Of a stretch of DNA of 46,355 bases, positions 1-8,591 are shown in pieces. Made by a program: the position numbers and the translations under genes. The notes under the pieces were generated by a model. That model was not told the DNA's origin. It saw nothing but the letters and a program-made list of their open reading frames with translations, and made no database searches. The stretch lies in the NCBI GenBank assembly GCA_020721925.1, contig DYLV01000006.1:1-46355 (forward strand), written 5' to 3'. The stretch's first letter is position 1. Every line of letters starts with the position of its first letter. Source of the DNA: Leptospira biflexa (lineage in GTDB: Bacteria; Spirochaetota; UBA4802; JAGODF01).

Positions 1-105
1 GTCGCGCGCCGTGTATATGATGCCAGAAAGCAGGAGAAGATCGCCCTGTCGAAGAGTTGAGATAGCATCATCGGTGAGAGGCAATTGCAGCGATTTCCAG
101 TTCAC
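1..105 (-). CDS. Fumarate hydratase class I, beta subunit (N-terminal 35 codons only)
   Basis: Only the first 35 codons lie in the window; the gene runs off the left edge. The readable N-terminus (LPLTDDAIS..RQGDLLLLSGIIYTARD) matches the start of class I fumarase/tartrate dehydratase beta subunits, whose conserved opening is an LPLT..D...L..GD...LSG.I.TARD pattern. The start is GTG at 105-103 and overlaps the stop codon of the alpha-subunit gene as GTGA, so the pair is probably translationally coupled. With the alpha subunit it would make the oxygen-sensitive [4Fe-4S] enzyme that interconverts fumarate and malate. A tartrate dehydratase or similar hydro-lyase cannot be excluded from this fragment. 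Confidence 0.8.
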   Translation of the reverse strand, partial: MNWKSLQLPLTDDAISTLRQGDLLLLSGIIYTARD

Positions 106-944
106 AATACCTCCCTTGCGTAGCGCAGCGAATGGCAGTTCATATTCAACGCGACTGGAAGCGAGGCGATATGTGCCGGTGCCTCTTTAATGAAAACGCC
201 TGCGGCAGTGCTGTTTCCGCCCCATCCGAGAGGTCCCACTCCTGTTTCGTTTAATCGCTTTAAAATTTCATCTTCAAGTGCGGCATAGTACTGATCGGCG
301 TGACGGGTTTCAGGACCGCGCAGAACGGCCTTTTTGGCGTTGAGTATTGCCACATCGGCGGTCCCTCCGATGCCCACGCCTAAAAAAATTGGGGGGCACG
401 GATTCGGCCCGGCAGCGGTAACCGCATTCACAATGTAGGCAATGATCTCGTCTTCTGTGGCGGTAGGATTGAACATTTTTAGATTTGATGCGTTTTCCGA
501 TCCTCCGCCTTTGAGATACACGGTGAGGGTGAGGGACTCGCCTGCAGCGATTTCGCAATGAAGGAAACCGGGTGTGTTGGTGCCGGTGTTTTTCCGCCGC
601 AAGGGATCGGACACGATTGATTTTCTGAGATAGTGCTTCTCGTAGGCGATACGAATTCCTTCGTCAACTGCCTCGGAGAAAAGGGCGCCTTCGATTCGGA
701 CATCCTGCCCAATTTCTGCAAACACAATCGCAGCGCCGCAATCCTGACAGAGAGGTAGATGCTCATCCTTCGCGATGCGTGCGTTTTCGAGAAGAACATC
801 CATCACAGCTTTCGAACGGTTGTCTATCTCTGTATCTCGAAGCGAAGAAAAAACCGAAAGAGTGCGATCGGGAAGCATAAAACTTGCCTGTTCAATGAGT
901 GAAACGACAGTGGCAGTGATGATATCGGAGCGGATCGTTCTCAT
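102..944 (-). CDS. Fumarate hydratase class I, alpha subunit
   Basis: The 280-residue protein is a full-length alpha subunit of the two-subunit iron-sulfur fumarase family. Conserved segments include PLCQDCG near residue 66, KGGGSENAS near 146-153, and [16 protein letters not shown] near 179-194. Cys66, Cys183 and Cys270 fit the three ligands of the [4Fe-4S] cluster. The usual CQDTG motif reads CQDCG here. The enzyme would hydrate fumarate to malate in the TCA cycle, or run in reverse for fumarate respiration in an anaerobe. The beta subunit follows directly with a 4-nt overlap. I see no strong Shine-Dalgarno sequence upstream of the ATG. A tartrate dehydratase alpha subunit is the main alternative. 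Confidence 0.88.
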   Translation of the reverse strand: MRTIRSDIITATVVSLIEQASFMLPDRTLSVFSSLRDTEIDNRSKAVMDVLLENARIAKDEHLPLCQDCGAAIVFAEIGQDVRIEGALFSEAVDEGIRIAYEKHYLRKSIVSDPLRRKNTGTNTPGFLHCEIAAGESLTLTVYLKGGGSENASNLKMFNPTATEDEIIAYIVNAVTAAGPNPCPPIFLGVGIGGTADVAILNAKKAVLRGPETRHADQYYAALEDEILKRLNETGVGPLGWGGNSTAAGVFIKEAPAHIASLPVALNMNCHSLRYAREVL

Positions 945-1382
945 GTGGATGTATGAAGTGTAAAAAGAAAGTGAGTGTCAAGAAAATATTTCCAGAGGGA
1001 GTTGTCCCATTCCCGACTCTGTAAAATTCGCTATAAGAGAATCTTTCAACACTGTCTCCACAGGATGTTCCTCTGAGGACATAATGTATGGGCACGCTTT
1101 CGTTGAAAGTGTTTTTAAGGGGTTTTACACCATCTTCAAAAACTCAAAAATACTTACCAAAGGCTAAATTGTACTTGCTATCTCACCCCTCATGAGGATA
1201 CTTAAGCAGTTGTGCAACATTTTTCGTTGTTTTACCGATATCCGTACTGATCGCGATGCGCAGAGTCCTCGCGATCAAAGCATCTTTTCTGCGCGATAAA
1301 AGCGCTGTAATGGCCGTCATTATACAGTGAAAGAGGTTTTTACGGTGCCTATAATTAATATTTCGGTTATTCTGGTGGAAAT
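945..1382. other. Divergent intergenic region without a gene
   Basis: This 438-bp stretch separates the divergent fumarase and SpoIIE-phosphatase genes. I find no convincing coding sequence; short frames here lack ribosome binding sites and recognisable protein character. It presumably carries both promoters. The only candidate I can place is just upstream of the phosphatase gene and is listed separately. Confidence 0.6.
1327..1355 (+). promoter_or_regulatory. Candidate sigma-70 promoter of the 7TM/SpoIIE phosphatase gene
   Basis: GTGAAA (1327-1332, 4 of 6 matches to the -35 consensus), a 17-nt spacer, then a perfect TATAAT (1350-1355). The start codon follows 27 nt later, behind GGTGGAA. 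Placement is good but the -35 is weak. Confidence 0.35.
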
Positions 1383-3539
1383 ATGATTGTAATGTATAAT
1401 CACCGCCATTGCGCAAGGAATGAGATTGGTACCTGTAAAAAAAACACACGCGTACTGCGCAAAATATGTTTTATCACATTTGTATGTTTACTCATACTTC
1501 AGCCGAAAACTCTATTTTCAGAACCACACGTATTTCCTGTCGCGCACAATGGCCTCATTGATCTGCGTGGTTGGAATTTTTTACAAGAGGGTTCTGTGGA
1601 ACTGAATGGTTTCTGGAAGTTCCTTCCAGATGAAGATGATATGCATTTCGCCGACCCGGATTTTGATGATTCGAAGTGGAAGAACCTCAAAGTACCTGCA
1701 TACTGGAATGATGTTGTCGGAAAAGGCGATGGGTTCGGGTGGTACCGGTTGCGCGTGCTGGTTGATGATGAGTTCTGGAAAACAAAACCATGTCTCTATG
1801 TAAAGGGTGTCAACACCTCCTATGAATTATATGTGAACGGCATACAATTGATGGGTGCAGGAATTGTGGGAACAAATCCGGTTTCTGCAATGCCGTCGCT
1901 TTTACCGAAGTTCGCAAACATCCCGAAACAGGGAAAAATCCATGAAATCGTCGTGGCGCTTAGAGTTGCCAATTTTTTTCACCGAGGCGGAGGAATGAAT
2001 AAACCGCTTGTGCTGGGTGCAGAACAGCACGTTCATCATAATCTTTGGACTATGGATTTTTCCAATGCATTAATGCTGGGGTTCATTCTTATGATGGGGA
2101 TATATCATATTGTATTATGGCTGAAGAGGAGAGAAGATTTTGCAAGTATGTGGTTTTCCATTTTCTGCTTCATTATTTTCATTCACACGCTTGCAATAGA
2201 CAATTATTTTGAAAGATTTTTCCCGGAAATAAATATCTATGAATTTCGCTTTAAGATTGAATATATGAGCCTTGCGATCTCATGGGTTACTTTTGCATTT
2301 TTTGTACAACACCTTTTCCCCAGGGAATTCGACAGGAGATTTATACTGTCGCTGTTGATATTGGGAATTTTGCTTGCTGTACTACCCCTTTTCACAAAAG
2401 CACGCTTTTATTCACACTTTGTGATGTTGTATAATATTCTCCTGGTTGGTGCGGGAATATGGATTGTCGCTGCGCTGATTGTTGCGTCAGTAAGAAAGAG
2501 AGATGATGCAGTCTTTGTTCTTTTTGGTTTTTTTGTTCTTCTGCTGACGGTGGTAAATGATATTCTGCACAACCATCATGTCATTCAGACTTTTTTTATG
2601 TCACAGTATGGACTTGGAGGCTTTTTGTTTTTTCAGTCGATTGTTCTTTCTGTGAGGTTTTCGCGTGCGTTCCGGACAGCTGAGTATCTGTCGCAATCTT
2701 TGAATGCGGAAGTACAGATCAAAACAGAAGAGCTCCGCTTGCAAACACAGGCTGCAATTGCCGCGAAAGAAGAAATTGAACGTTCAATAAAACAAATAGA
2801 AGCTCTGAACGAGAGAATGACCAGGGAGCTGATGCTTGCAAAACAGGTTCATGATCGTATTGTTCCCAAGGTGGCAGTTATACCAAAATATTTGCAACTA
2901 CATATCGTGAGCAGGCCATACATGGCGGTGGGAGGAGATTATTATGATTTTATTCAAATGGATGATAAAATTACCAGAATTTTTCTGGTCGATACCATGG
3001 GTCATGGAGTCAGTGCATCGCTGATGACCATGTTAATAAAAAGCGAATATGATAAAATAAAATTATATATGAAGAATCCGGCTGATGTGTTTCAAACTAT
3101 GAACAATTTCTTTTCTGATAATTACAAATCTTTCAGAACTTTCTTTACCGGAATTATTGTGGATGTAGATGGCAATAATAATTATTTAACGTTTGCATCA
3201 GCGGGACATCATGAACAGTTTTTTGTTACGCAGAATAAGCTTTTAGCCCTTGAAAGAATGGGGCGAGCCGTTGGCATTTCGAAAGATTCTTCGTATCAAA
3301 CAGTTACGCTAAAGTATCAAAGTGGCGATAAGCTTATTCTTTTTACCGATGGTTTGTTTGAAGAATTCAACCTTAAAAGAGAAGAATTTGGCATAGACCG
3401 CCTTAAGCGCAGTATCGAAGAATATAAAAGCCATCAGGGGAAGATTATTGTCGAAAGGCTGATCTCACAATTGGAGGATTATATTATTGAAGAACAGCTA
3501 AATGACGATATGACCATCATAGCCATAGATTTGCTCTGA
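1383..3539 (+). CDS. 7TM-DISM sensor with SpoIIE-type PP2C phosphatase output
   Basis: The 718-residue membrane signalling protein has four parts. After an N-terminal hydrophobic segment (about 27-46), residues 50-215 form an extracytoplasmic beta-sandwich resembling the galactose-binding fold of GH2 enzymes and 7TM-DISM proteins (LRGWNF, LNGFWKF, YELYVNG). Seven hydrophobic helices lie between about 225 and 425, and a coiled-coil linker spans about 435-490. The C-terminal phosphatase has the metal-binding motifs VGGDYYDF (Asp519), VDTMGHG (Asp537), FTDGLFE and NDDMT. It would sense an external ligand and dephosphorylate a STAS-type anti-anti-sigma factor or similar target. No partner is adjacent; the nearest STAS protein in the window is encoded at 17797-18114. 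The domain order is common in Leptospira-type spirochaetes. Confidence 0.85.
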   Translation: MIVMYNHRHCARNEIGTCKKNTRVLRKICFITFVCLLILQPKTLFSEPHVFPVAHNGLIDLRGWNFLQEGSVELNGFWKFLPDEDDMHFADPDFDDSKWKNLKVPAYWNDVVGKGDGFGWYRLRVLVDDEFWKTKPCLYVKGVNTSYELYVNGIQLMGAGIVGTNPVSAMPSLLPKFANIPKQGKIHEIVVALRVANFFHRGGGMNKPLVLGAEQHVHHNLWTMDFSNALMLGFILMMGIYHIVLWLKRREDFASMWFSIFCFIIFIHTLAIDNYFERFFPEINIYEFRFKIEYMSLAISWVTFAFFVQHLFPREFDRRFILSLLILGILLAVLPLFTKARFYSHFVMLYNILLVGAGIWIVAALIVASVRKRDDAVFVLFGFFVLLLTVVNDILHNHHVIQTFFMSQYGLGGFLFFQSIVLSVRFSRAFRTAEYLSQSLNAEVQIKTEELRLQTQAAIAAKEEIERSIKQIEALNERMTRELMLAKQVHDRIVPKVAVIPKYLQLHIVSRPYMAVGGDYYDFIQMDDKITRIFLVDTMGHGVSASLMTMLIKSEYDKIKLYMKNPADVFQTMNNFFSDNYKSFRTFFTGIIVDVDGNNNYLTFASAGHHEQFFVTQNKLLALERMGRAVGISKDSSYQTVTLKYQSGDKLILFTDGLFEEFNLKREEFGIDRLKRSIEEYKSHQGKIIVERLISQLEDYIIEEQLNDDMTIIAIDLL

Positions 3540-3581
3540 CATTCAGCTTCAAAACAGCTTTTTTCTTTATAACGTTTTTTA

Positions 3582-3611
3582 TTGACAAAAAAAAGCAAAT
3601 TCCGACATTTT
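3582..3611 (+). promoter_or_regulatory. Candidate promoter of the arylacetate-CoA ligase/IOR operon
   Basis: A perfect -35 TTGACA at 3582-3587 is followed after 18 nt by a weak -10 (CATTTT, 3606-3611), about 25 nt before the ATG at 3636. TTGACA also encodes the first codons of a longer reading frame, which argues that the longer frame is not the gene start. Confidence 0.3.
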
Positions 3612-3635
3612 AGTGAAAAACTACAGAGGTGTGAA

Positions 3636-4937
3636 ATGTTCAACAGAGATATCGAAACCCTTCCTTTAAACAAAATGCGCGAACTTCAGCTGGAACGTTT
3701 TAAATGGGCGGTTCGGCACGCGTATGAAAATAATGCGTTTTACCATAAGAAATACGATGCCGCCGGTTTTCATCCCGATCAGCTCAAATCGCTGGATGAT
3801 GTTAAGCGTATCCCTTTCCTGACCAAGCAGGAGATGCGAGATAATTATCCATTCGGCCTTTTTGCGGTGCCCATGGAAAAGGTGGTGCGTGTGCATGCTT
3901 CATCGGGCACAACCGGCAACGCGACAGTCGTGGGATATACAAAGCATGATGTTGAGGTGTTCGCCGAAGTCGTCGCGCGCTGTCTTGCCGCTTACGGAGC
4001 TACGGAAAAGGATATCATCCAGGTTGCCTACGGCTACGGCCTTTTCACCGGCGGGCTTGGTCTCCACTACGGTACAGAAAAATTGGGGGCGATGGCGGTT
4101 CCCATCTCCGGTGGAAACACTGAACGGCAGCTCATGCTCATCAAAGATTTCGGCAGCACCATGATTGCCTGTACGCCGTCCTATGCGCTCAATATTGCCG
4201 ACTATATAGAGAAGAAGCGCCCGGATTACGATTTGCGGAAAACAAAACTACGCGCGGGAATTTTCGGCGCCGAACCATGGTCGGAGAACATGAGAAAAGA
4301 GATCGAACAAAGGCTCGGCATCGAGGCATATGACATTTATGGGCTGAGCGAAGTGATAGGCCCGGGTGTTTCGGGAGAATGCGTGGAAAAATCCGGATTG
4401 CATGTGCACGAAGATCACTTTTATGTGGAGATCATCGATCCCGAAACGGGTGAGGTGCTCCCGGAAGGAGAAAAGGGTGAAATCGTCTATACCACGCTTA
4501 CCAAGGAAGCATTCCCGGGCATACGCTACCGTTCGCGCGACATCACACGGCTGTACCGCGAACCGTGCAAATGCGGACGGACACTTGTGAAAATGGAGAA
4601 AGTCACCGGGCGCTCCGACGATATGCTCATCATCCGCGGCGTGAACGTCTTCCCGTCGCAGATCGAAGCGGTACTTATGGAAGTTGAAGGAACAGAGCCG
4701 CACTATCAGATTATTGTCGACCGAAAAGGCGCGCTCGACGATATCGAAGTCAAAGTCGAGGTCAACGAGAAGCTTTTCTCCGACGAAATTAAAGTGCTCG
4801 AAGGCCTCTCGAAGCGCATCGCCGACAGATTCCGAAGCGTGCTGGGCATCAGCGCCAAAATCACACTGGTAGAACCGATGACAATCCCGAGAAGCGAAGG
4901 GAAAGCGGGGCGCGTAATCGACAGGAGAAAAATTTAA
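3636..4937 (+). CDS. paaK: Phenylacetate (arylacetate)-CoA ligase, AMP-forming
   Basis: The 433-residue protein belongs to the PaaK branch of adenylate-forming ligases. It has the ATP-binding loop [14 protein letters not shown], the [10 protein letters not shown] motif, and the C-terminal hinge [20 protein letters not shown]. The reaction converts an arylacetate, ATP and CoA to arylacetyl-CoA, AMP and PPi, or forms aryl-acids in reverse. I start at ATG 3636, behind GAGGTG with good spacing, rather than at an upstream TTG. The next genes encode an ACT protein and both subunits of indolepyruvate:ferredoxin oxidoreductase, a linkage well known in anaerobes. The substrate is therefore probably an arylacetate derived from Phe, Tyr or Trp. 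The symbol denotes the family; the exact acid is not readable from sequence. Confidence 0.88.
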   Translation: MFNRDIETLPLNKMRELQLERFKWAVRHAYENNAFYHKKYDAAGFHPDQLKSLDDVKRIPFLTKQEMRDNYPFGLFAVPMEKVVRVHASSGTTGNATVVGYTKHDVEVFAEVVARCLAAYGATEKDIIQVAYGYGLFTGGLGLHYGTEKLGAMAVPISGGNTERQLMLIKDFGSTMIACTPSYALNIADYIEKKRPDYDLRKTKLRAGIFGAEPWSENMRKEIEQRLGIEAYDIYGLSEVIGPGVSGECVEKSGLHVHEDHFYVEIIDPETGEVLPEGEKGEIVYTTLTKEAFPGIRYRSRDITRLYREPCKCGRTLVKMEKVTGRSDDMLIIRGVNVFPSQIEAVLMEVEGTEPHYQIIVDRKGALDDIEVKVEVNEKLFSDEIKVLEGLSKRIADRFRSVLGISAKITLVEPMTIPRSEGKAGRVIDRRKI

Positions 4938-4938
4938 C

Positions 4939-5016
4939 ATGAAATCAATCTTGAAAAAACACGAACGCGCGGATATGTTTTCCGCGCCTACTGACACCGA
5001 GGGAGGAAGGATATGA
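4939..5016 (+). CDS. Possible 25-codon leader ORF ahead of the ACT-domain gene
   Basis: An ATG two bases after the paaK stop opens a 25-codon frame that ends in TGA at 5014-5016, overlapping the ATG of the ACT gene as ATGA. An AGGAG lies about 10 nt upstream. The frame runs through a GC-rich inverted repeat at 4967-4987. It resembles no protein I know and could be chance, but the exact stop/start overlap would couple its translation to that of the ACT protein. Confidence 0.25.
   Translation: MKSILKKHERADMFSAPTDTEGGRI
4967..4987 (+). other. Perfect 7-bp hairpin between paaK and the ACT gene
   Basis: GCGCGGA (4967-4973), a 7-nt loop and TCCGCGC (4981-4987) form a GC-rich hairpin in the transcript just upstream of the GGGAGGAAGG ribosome binding site of the ACT gene. 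There is no T-tract, so it is not a classical terminator. It may act in RNA processing or translational control. Confidence 0.45.
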
Positions 5017-5444
5017 ACGTTAAGCAGCTGTCGCTTTTTCTTGAAAACAAGCCGGGGCATCTGGAGAATGCGTTAAAAGTGTTGTCGGACCGCAATATCA
5101 ACATCATCACGCTCACCATTGCGGAAGCGTCAGATTTCGGCATTGTGCGCATGATCGTCAACATGCCCGATGAAGCGATGAAAGCCCTCAAGGAAAATAA
5201 TTTTACCTGTTCGCTCACCGATGTACTTGCCATTGAAATCGACGATACGCCGGGTTCGCTTTTAAGAGCGCTCCATGTGTTCAGCAAGTACAGGTTGAAT
5301 ATCGAGTACATGTATGCCTTCACGGAAAAGCGCGAAGGCCGCGCGGTGATGATTTTCAGATTCGACGACATTGAGAACGCGAAAAAGAGCCTGCTTGCGG
5401 AAGGCTACAGCATTGTAAAGAATATCGACATTATCGGAGCCTGA
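5013..5444 (+). CDS. Tandem ACT-domain protein of the IOR operon
   Basis: The 143-residue protein consists of two ACT modules, about 1-70 (KQLSLFLENKPGHLENALKVLSD) and 72-143 (AIEIDDTPGSLLRALHVFS). The ligand-binding turns (NKPGHL and DDTPGSL) are clear in both. Such stand-alone ACT pairs are commonly encoded between phenylacetate-CoA ligase and indolepyruvate:ferredoxin oxidoreductase genes, and are thought to bind aromatic or other amino acids and tune the neighbouring enzymes. That role is known only by association. The strong ribosome binding site GGGAGGAAGG precedes the ATG. No catalytic domain is present. Confidence 0.85.
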   Translation: MNVKQLSLFLENKPGHLENALKVLSDRNINIITLTIAEASDFGIVRMIVNMPDEAMKALKENNFTCSLTDVLAIEIDDTPGSLLRALHVFSKYRLNIEYMYAFTEKREGRAVMIFRFDDIENAKKSLLAEGYSIVKNIDIIGA

Positions 5445-5447
5445 TAG

Positions 5448-7004
5448 ATGCAGAAAAAAGTGATGCTGGGCAACGAAGCGATTGCCCGCGGTGCGTATGA
5501 AGCCGACTGTAGGGTGGCAGCGGCATATCCTGGCACGCCGAGCACCGAAATTCTTGAATCGATTGCGCGGGATTATCGCAATATTAAAGCGCAGTGGTCG
5601 CCGAATGAAAAAGTGGCTTTTGAGGTGATTGCGGGATCCTCAATTGCAGGCGCGCGGTCGCTTGTTGCAATGAAACATGTAGGTCTCAATGTGGCAGCAG
5701 ATCCGCTGTTTACGTTTTCGTACACTGGTGTTAATGCGGGCATGGTTATTATCAATGCAGACGATCCCGGCGCATGGAGTTCTCAGAACGAGCAGGACAA
5801 TAGGCACTATGCGCGTGCGGCGAAGCTTCCAATGGTTGAACCGTCCAGCCCCGCCGAAGCGAAGGAATTCACCAAGATCGCCTTCGAAATTTCCGAAGAC
5901 TTTGATCGCGCGGTGATTGTCCGTATTACCACGCGCATTGCCCACTCACAGGGCCTTGTGACACTTGATGAAAAGATGGATGTGCCACTTAAGCCTTTTG
6001 AACGCAATCCGCAGAAGTACGTGATGATACCGGCGCATGCGCGCCCGCGGCACAAATTCATCGAAGAGCAGATGATCAAGCTTAAGGAATATTCGAACAA
6101 TTCAATGCTCAACCGCATAGAGTGGGGAAATAAAAAGCGCGGCATCATTACAAATGGGGTTGCCTATCAATACGTGAAGGAAGTATGCCCCGATGATTCA
6201 GTGCTGAAAATCGGCTTTATCTGGCCGCTTCCCGATGAAGTTATCCGCAAATTTGCCGATGCCGTTGAGGAGCTTTTTGTGGTTGAGGAGTGTGATCCCT
6301 TCATTGAAGACTATGTGAGGGGGCTGGGCTACCGTCCCATAGGGAAAGAAGTAATTCCAATTCTCGGAGAGCTGACGCCGGAAATAGTCGATCTTGCCAT
6401 AAACAAAAAGAAACCGGGGAACTCAATTCCGGTCTATACATCGAAAATTCCCGGCAGGCCCCCGGCGCTGTGCAAGGGATGCCCGCATGGATTTGTCTTT
6501 GAAGTGCTGAAGAAACTGGATGTGGTGGTCAACGGCGATATCGGTTGCTATACGCTTGCAGTGCTTCCTCCGTATTCGGCCATGCATTCGCAGGGATGCA
6601 TGGGTGCGAGCGTGAGCATGCATCATGGATTTGAACTTGCCCGTGGGGATGAGATGGCGCGCAAAAGTGTTGCCGTTATCGGCGATTCAACATTCATCCA
6701 TTCCGGCATTGCGCCCCTCGTCAACATGGTGTACAACAAGGGCACGGGAACGGTTATCATCCTGGATAACCGCGTGACGGCGATGACCGGGCATCAGGAC
6801 AATCCGGCGACGGGACGAACCTTAATGGGTGAGGAGACTCACCAGCTTAATTTTGAAGAACTTGCCCGCGCTGTTGGCGTGCGCCGTGTGGTGACAGTCG
6901 ATCCGAAAGATCAGGAAACATTTGAGCGCGTAGTGCGGGAAGAAATTGCGGCAAAAGAGCCCTCGGTGATTATTTCACTTCGGAAATGCGTATTGATGAA
7001 GTGA
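5448..7004 (+). CDS. iorA: Indolepyruvate:ferredoxin oxidoreductase alpha subunit, lacking the C-terminal ferredoxin domain
   Basis: The TPP-dependent subunit oxidatively decarboxylates aryl-2-oxoacids to aryl-acetyl-CoA with reduction of ferredoxin. The N-terminal pyrimidine-binding domain opens with the family pattern AAYPGTPSTEILE. CKGCPHGF at 342-348 and the TPP/Mg motif GDSTFIHSG at about 412-420, followed by LDNRVTAMTGHQDNP, are intact. The family normally runs to about 600 residues and ends with a two-cluster [4Fe-4S] ferredoxin domain. Here translation stops at residue 518 (ISLRKCVLMK), exactly where that domain should begin, and no CxxCxxC sequence occurs in any frame before iorB. 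The gene begins 3 nt after the ACT gene. Electron transfer must use another protein, or the enzyme may be altered. Confidence 0.9.
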   Translation: MQKKVMLGNEAIARGAYEADCRVAAAYPGTPSTEILESIARDYRNIKAQWSPNEKVAFEVIAGSSIAGARSLVAMKHVGLNVAADPLFTFSYTGVNAGMVIINADDPGAWSSQNEQDNRHYARAAKLPMVEPSSPAEAKEFTKIAFEISEDFDRAVIVRITTRIAHSQGLVTLDEKMDVPLKPFERNPQKYVMIPAHARPRHKFIEEQMIKLKEYSNNSMLNRIEWGNKKRGIITNGVAYQYVKEVCPDDSVLKIGFIWPLPDEVIRKFADAVEELFVVEECDPFIEDYVRGLGYRPIGKEVIPILGELTPEIVDLAINKKKPGNSIPVYTSKIPGRPPALCKGCPHGFVFEVLKKLDVVVNGDIGCYTLAVLPPYSAMHSQGCMGASVSMHHGFELARGDEMARKSVAVIGDSTFIHSGIAPLVNMVYNKGTGTVIILDNRVTAMTGHQDNPATGRTLMGEETHQLNFEELARAVGVRRVVTVDPKDQETFERVVREEIAAKEPSVIISLRKCVLMK

Positions 7005-7065
7005 AGGACGCATGAGTGAAAATGAAGCGCGCAGCAGAAGATTCGAGCACGCAGAAGGTGAACGT

Positions 7066-7647
7066 ATGACAAATGTGATTTTTGCCGGCGTGGGCGGTCA
7101 GGGAGTGATACTGGCGAGTAAAATTCTCATGGAAACCGCGAAAAACGCAGGGTTTGACGTGAAGGAATCGGAAGTGCACGGGATGGCACAGCGCGGAGGC
7201 AGTGTTGACTGCCATGTGCGATATGCAAAGCAGGTGTATTCCCCACTTATCGAAAAAGGAACAGCAGATTATGTGGTATCGCTTGAGCTACTGGAGGCGA
7301 TGCGCAAACTTGAGTATCTTTCCGATGGCGGTACGCTCATCGTCAGTAAATTCCGGCACGATCCCGCTCCGGTAGAGGCAGGCCTGGAGCAGTATCCCGC
7401 TGATCTTGAAGGCTGGCTTACTTCCAATGTGAAACGGTGTTATATCCTTGAGCTCGATTCGATACTCAAGGAGATTGGCAACAGGCGTGCGCTGAATATT
7501 GTAATGCTGGGCGTGCTTTCTAATTTCCTGGAATTTACGCTGGAAGACTGGAAAAATGCAATCGCAAAGCAGGTCAAAGAGAAGTTTGTGGAGATGAATC
7601 TTGCGGCATTCATGAAAGGGCGAGAATATCCTGTTTTGAAGAAGTAA
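7066..7647 (+). CDS. iorB: Indolepyruvate:ferredoxin oxidoreductase beta subunit
   Basis: The 193-residue protein is the IorB (gamma-type) subunit. It begins NVIFAGVGGQGVILASKIL and contains VKESEVHGMAQRGGSVDCHVRY, both typical of this family and of the homologous domain in pyruvate and 2-oxoglutarate oxidoreductases. With IorA it forms the heterodimer that uses aryl pyruvates made from aromatic amino acids. I choose ATG 7066 because AAGGTG sits 5 nt upstream and the family motif follows at once. An in-frame ATG at 7012, only 7 nt after the iorA stop, would add 18 residues of no recognisable character. It is the last recognisable enzyme gene of the operon starting at 3636. Confidence 0.9.
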   Translation: MTNVIFAGVGGQGVILASKILMETAKNAGFDVKESEVHGMAQRGGSVDCHVRYAKQVYSPLIEKGTADYVVSLELLEAMRKLEYLSDGGTLIVSKFRHDPAPVEAGLEQYPADLEGWLTSNVKRCYILELDSILKEIGNRRALNIVMLGVLSNFLEFTLEDWKNAIAKQVKEKFVEMNLAAFMKGREYPVLKK

Positions 7648-7678
7648 CACGGGACAAAGAATGACCGAGGAGAATGTG

Positions 7679-8305
7679 ATGAAAAGACTGTGGGCTTCAT
7701 TAATTGTGGTTCTGACCGCTGTTTCCTGCGGTGGAATGAATGTGAAAAAGATCAGTTCGGACAGCGATGCAATCCTCAAGGTGAAAAAGGCTGGCTTTAT
7801 TGTGCGCATCGCGCGCGATGTGCGCCTCACGCGCGAGGATTATGTGAAATCAATTTCGCACTGGATTGCCGGATTCGTGCCACAGAAAGACCTGCTCTTC
7901 ATTGCCGACACGAGCGATAAAATCACTTATTTCAACACAAATGAAGATCGTTTTTATCAGCTGGACGAATCGGGCAATTTTTTACGATTCAAGTCCACCG
8001 GCGTGGTGAACATGTATTTGCGCGACAACCGGGATGAATTAAAGAAATTGATGGCCGATAATTCGTTGGACGGGCTTTTTATTTATGAAATTTACGGCGT
8101 TATCGCGAATGAAATGCAGTTCGTCGATTATGATACCATGCTGGTGATGACGGACAAAAATCTGAAGGTAATTTATCTGGATCATCAGCACCTTTCCGAC
8201 GATACCAACGAGCTGGACTTTGACCGCATAAAAGTGAAATATATGGACAGCATAAGCGAACGCATCACCAGAACGCTGCTGGATTTGCGGTTTCTGGGGA
8301 AGTGA
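7679..8305 (+). CDS. Putative lipoprotein of unknown function
   Basis: The 208-residue protein has a charged start, a hydrophobic stretch and a lipobox ending at LTAVSC (Cys18), so it is predicted to be a lipid-anchored exported protein. The start at ATG 7679 follows GAGGAG; an ATG six codons upstream is less likely because it would precede the signal peptide. The mature part is a mixed alpha/beta domain (KKAGFIVRIARDVRLTREDYVKS, SLDGLFIYEIYGV, NLKVIYLDHQHL). I do not recognise the family. It lies 31 nt after iorB and may be co-transcribed with the IOR operon, but no functional link is evident. Confidence 0.75.
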   Translation: MKRLWASLIVVLTAVSCGGMNVKKISSDSDAILKVKKAGFIVRIARDVRLTREDYVKSISHWIAGFVPQKDLLFIADTSDKITYFNTNEDRFYQLDESGNFLRFKSTGVVNMYLRDNRDELKKLMADNSLDGLFIYEIYGVIANEMQFVDYDTMLVMTDKNLKVIYLDHQHLSDDTNELDFDRIKVKYMDSISERITRTLLDLRFLGK

Positions 8306-8480
8306 AGCTCCTTATCCGTATTTGTGCTTGTGGTCCAGGCAAGATGCGCTATTTGCGTCAGAGATAATATCACTCATACCTGCGCCTTAACTTCAGCCCG
8401 AAAAATGTTGTATTATGTCATATTAATGACTCTTCTGCTATGCGGGGTGTTCAACTTTGAAAAAATGCTTGTTTTTTTAG

Positions 8481-8489
8481 TGGTATAAA
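8481..8489 (+). promoter_or_regulatory. Candidate extended -10 promoter upstream of the IMP cyclohydrolase gene
   Basis: TGG followed by TATAAA (8484-8489) gives an extended -10 element about 100 nt before the ATG. No good -35 lies at the right distance. The 286-bp gap 8306-8591 otherwise contains only a short GTCAT/ATGAC repeat and no convincing gene. Confidence 0.22.
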
Positions 8490-8591
8490 TTGCAATGGCT
8501 AAAATTCTCTGGGAGTGTATGTCCCCTGCTTTCAGTGGAATTTCCTTTCACAACATTATCATAAATCAGTATCCCATTTTTTGGGGAGGGT

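Noticed and set aside
4248..5060. A 270-codon open frame on the minus strand over the paaK gene
   Set aside because: It is the antisense shadow of a clearly conserved gene on the plus strand and has no recognisable domain or ribosome site.
8405..8488. A 27-codon hydrophobic frame in the gap before the IMP cyclohydrolase gene
   Set aside because: No ribosome binding site and overlap with the candidate extended -10. AT-rich sequence readily gives such frames by chance.
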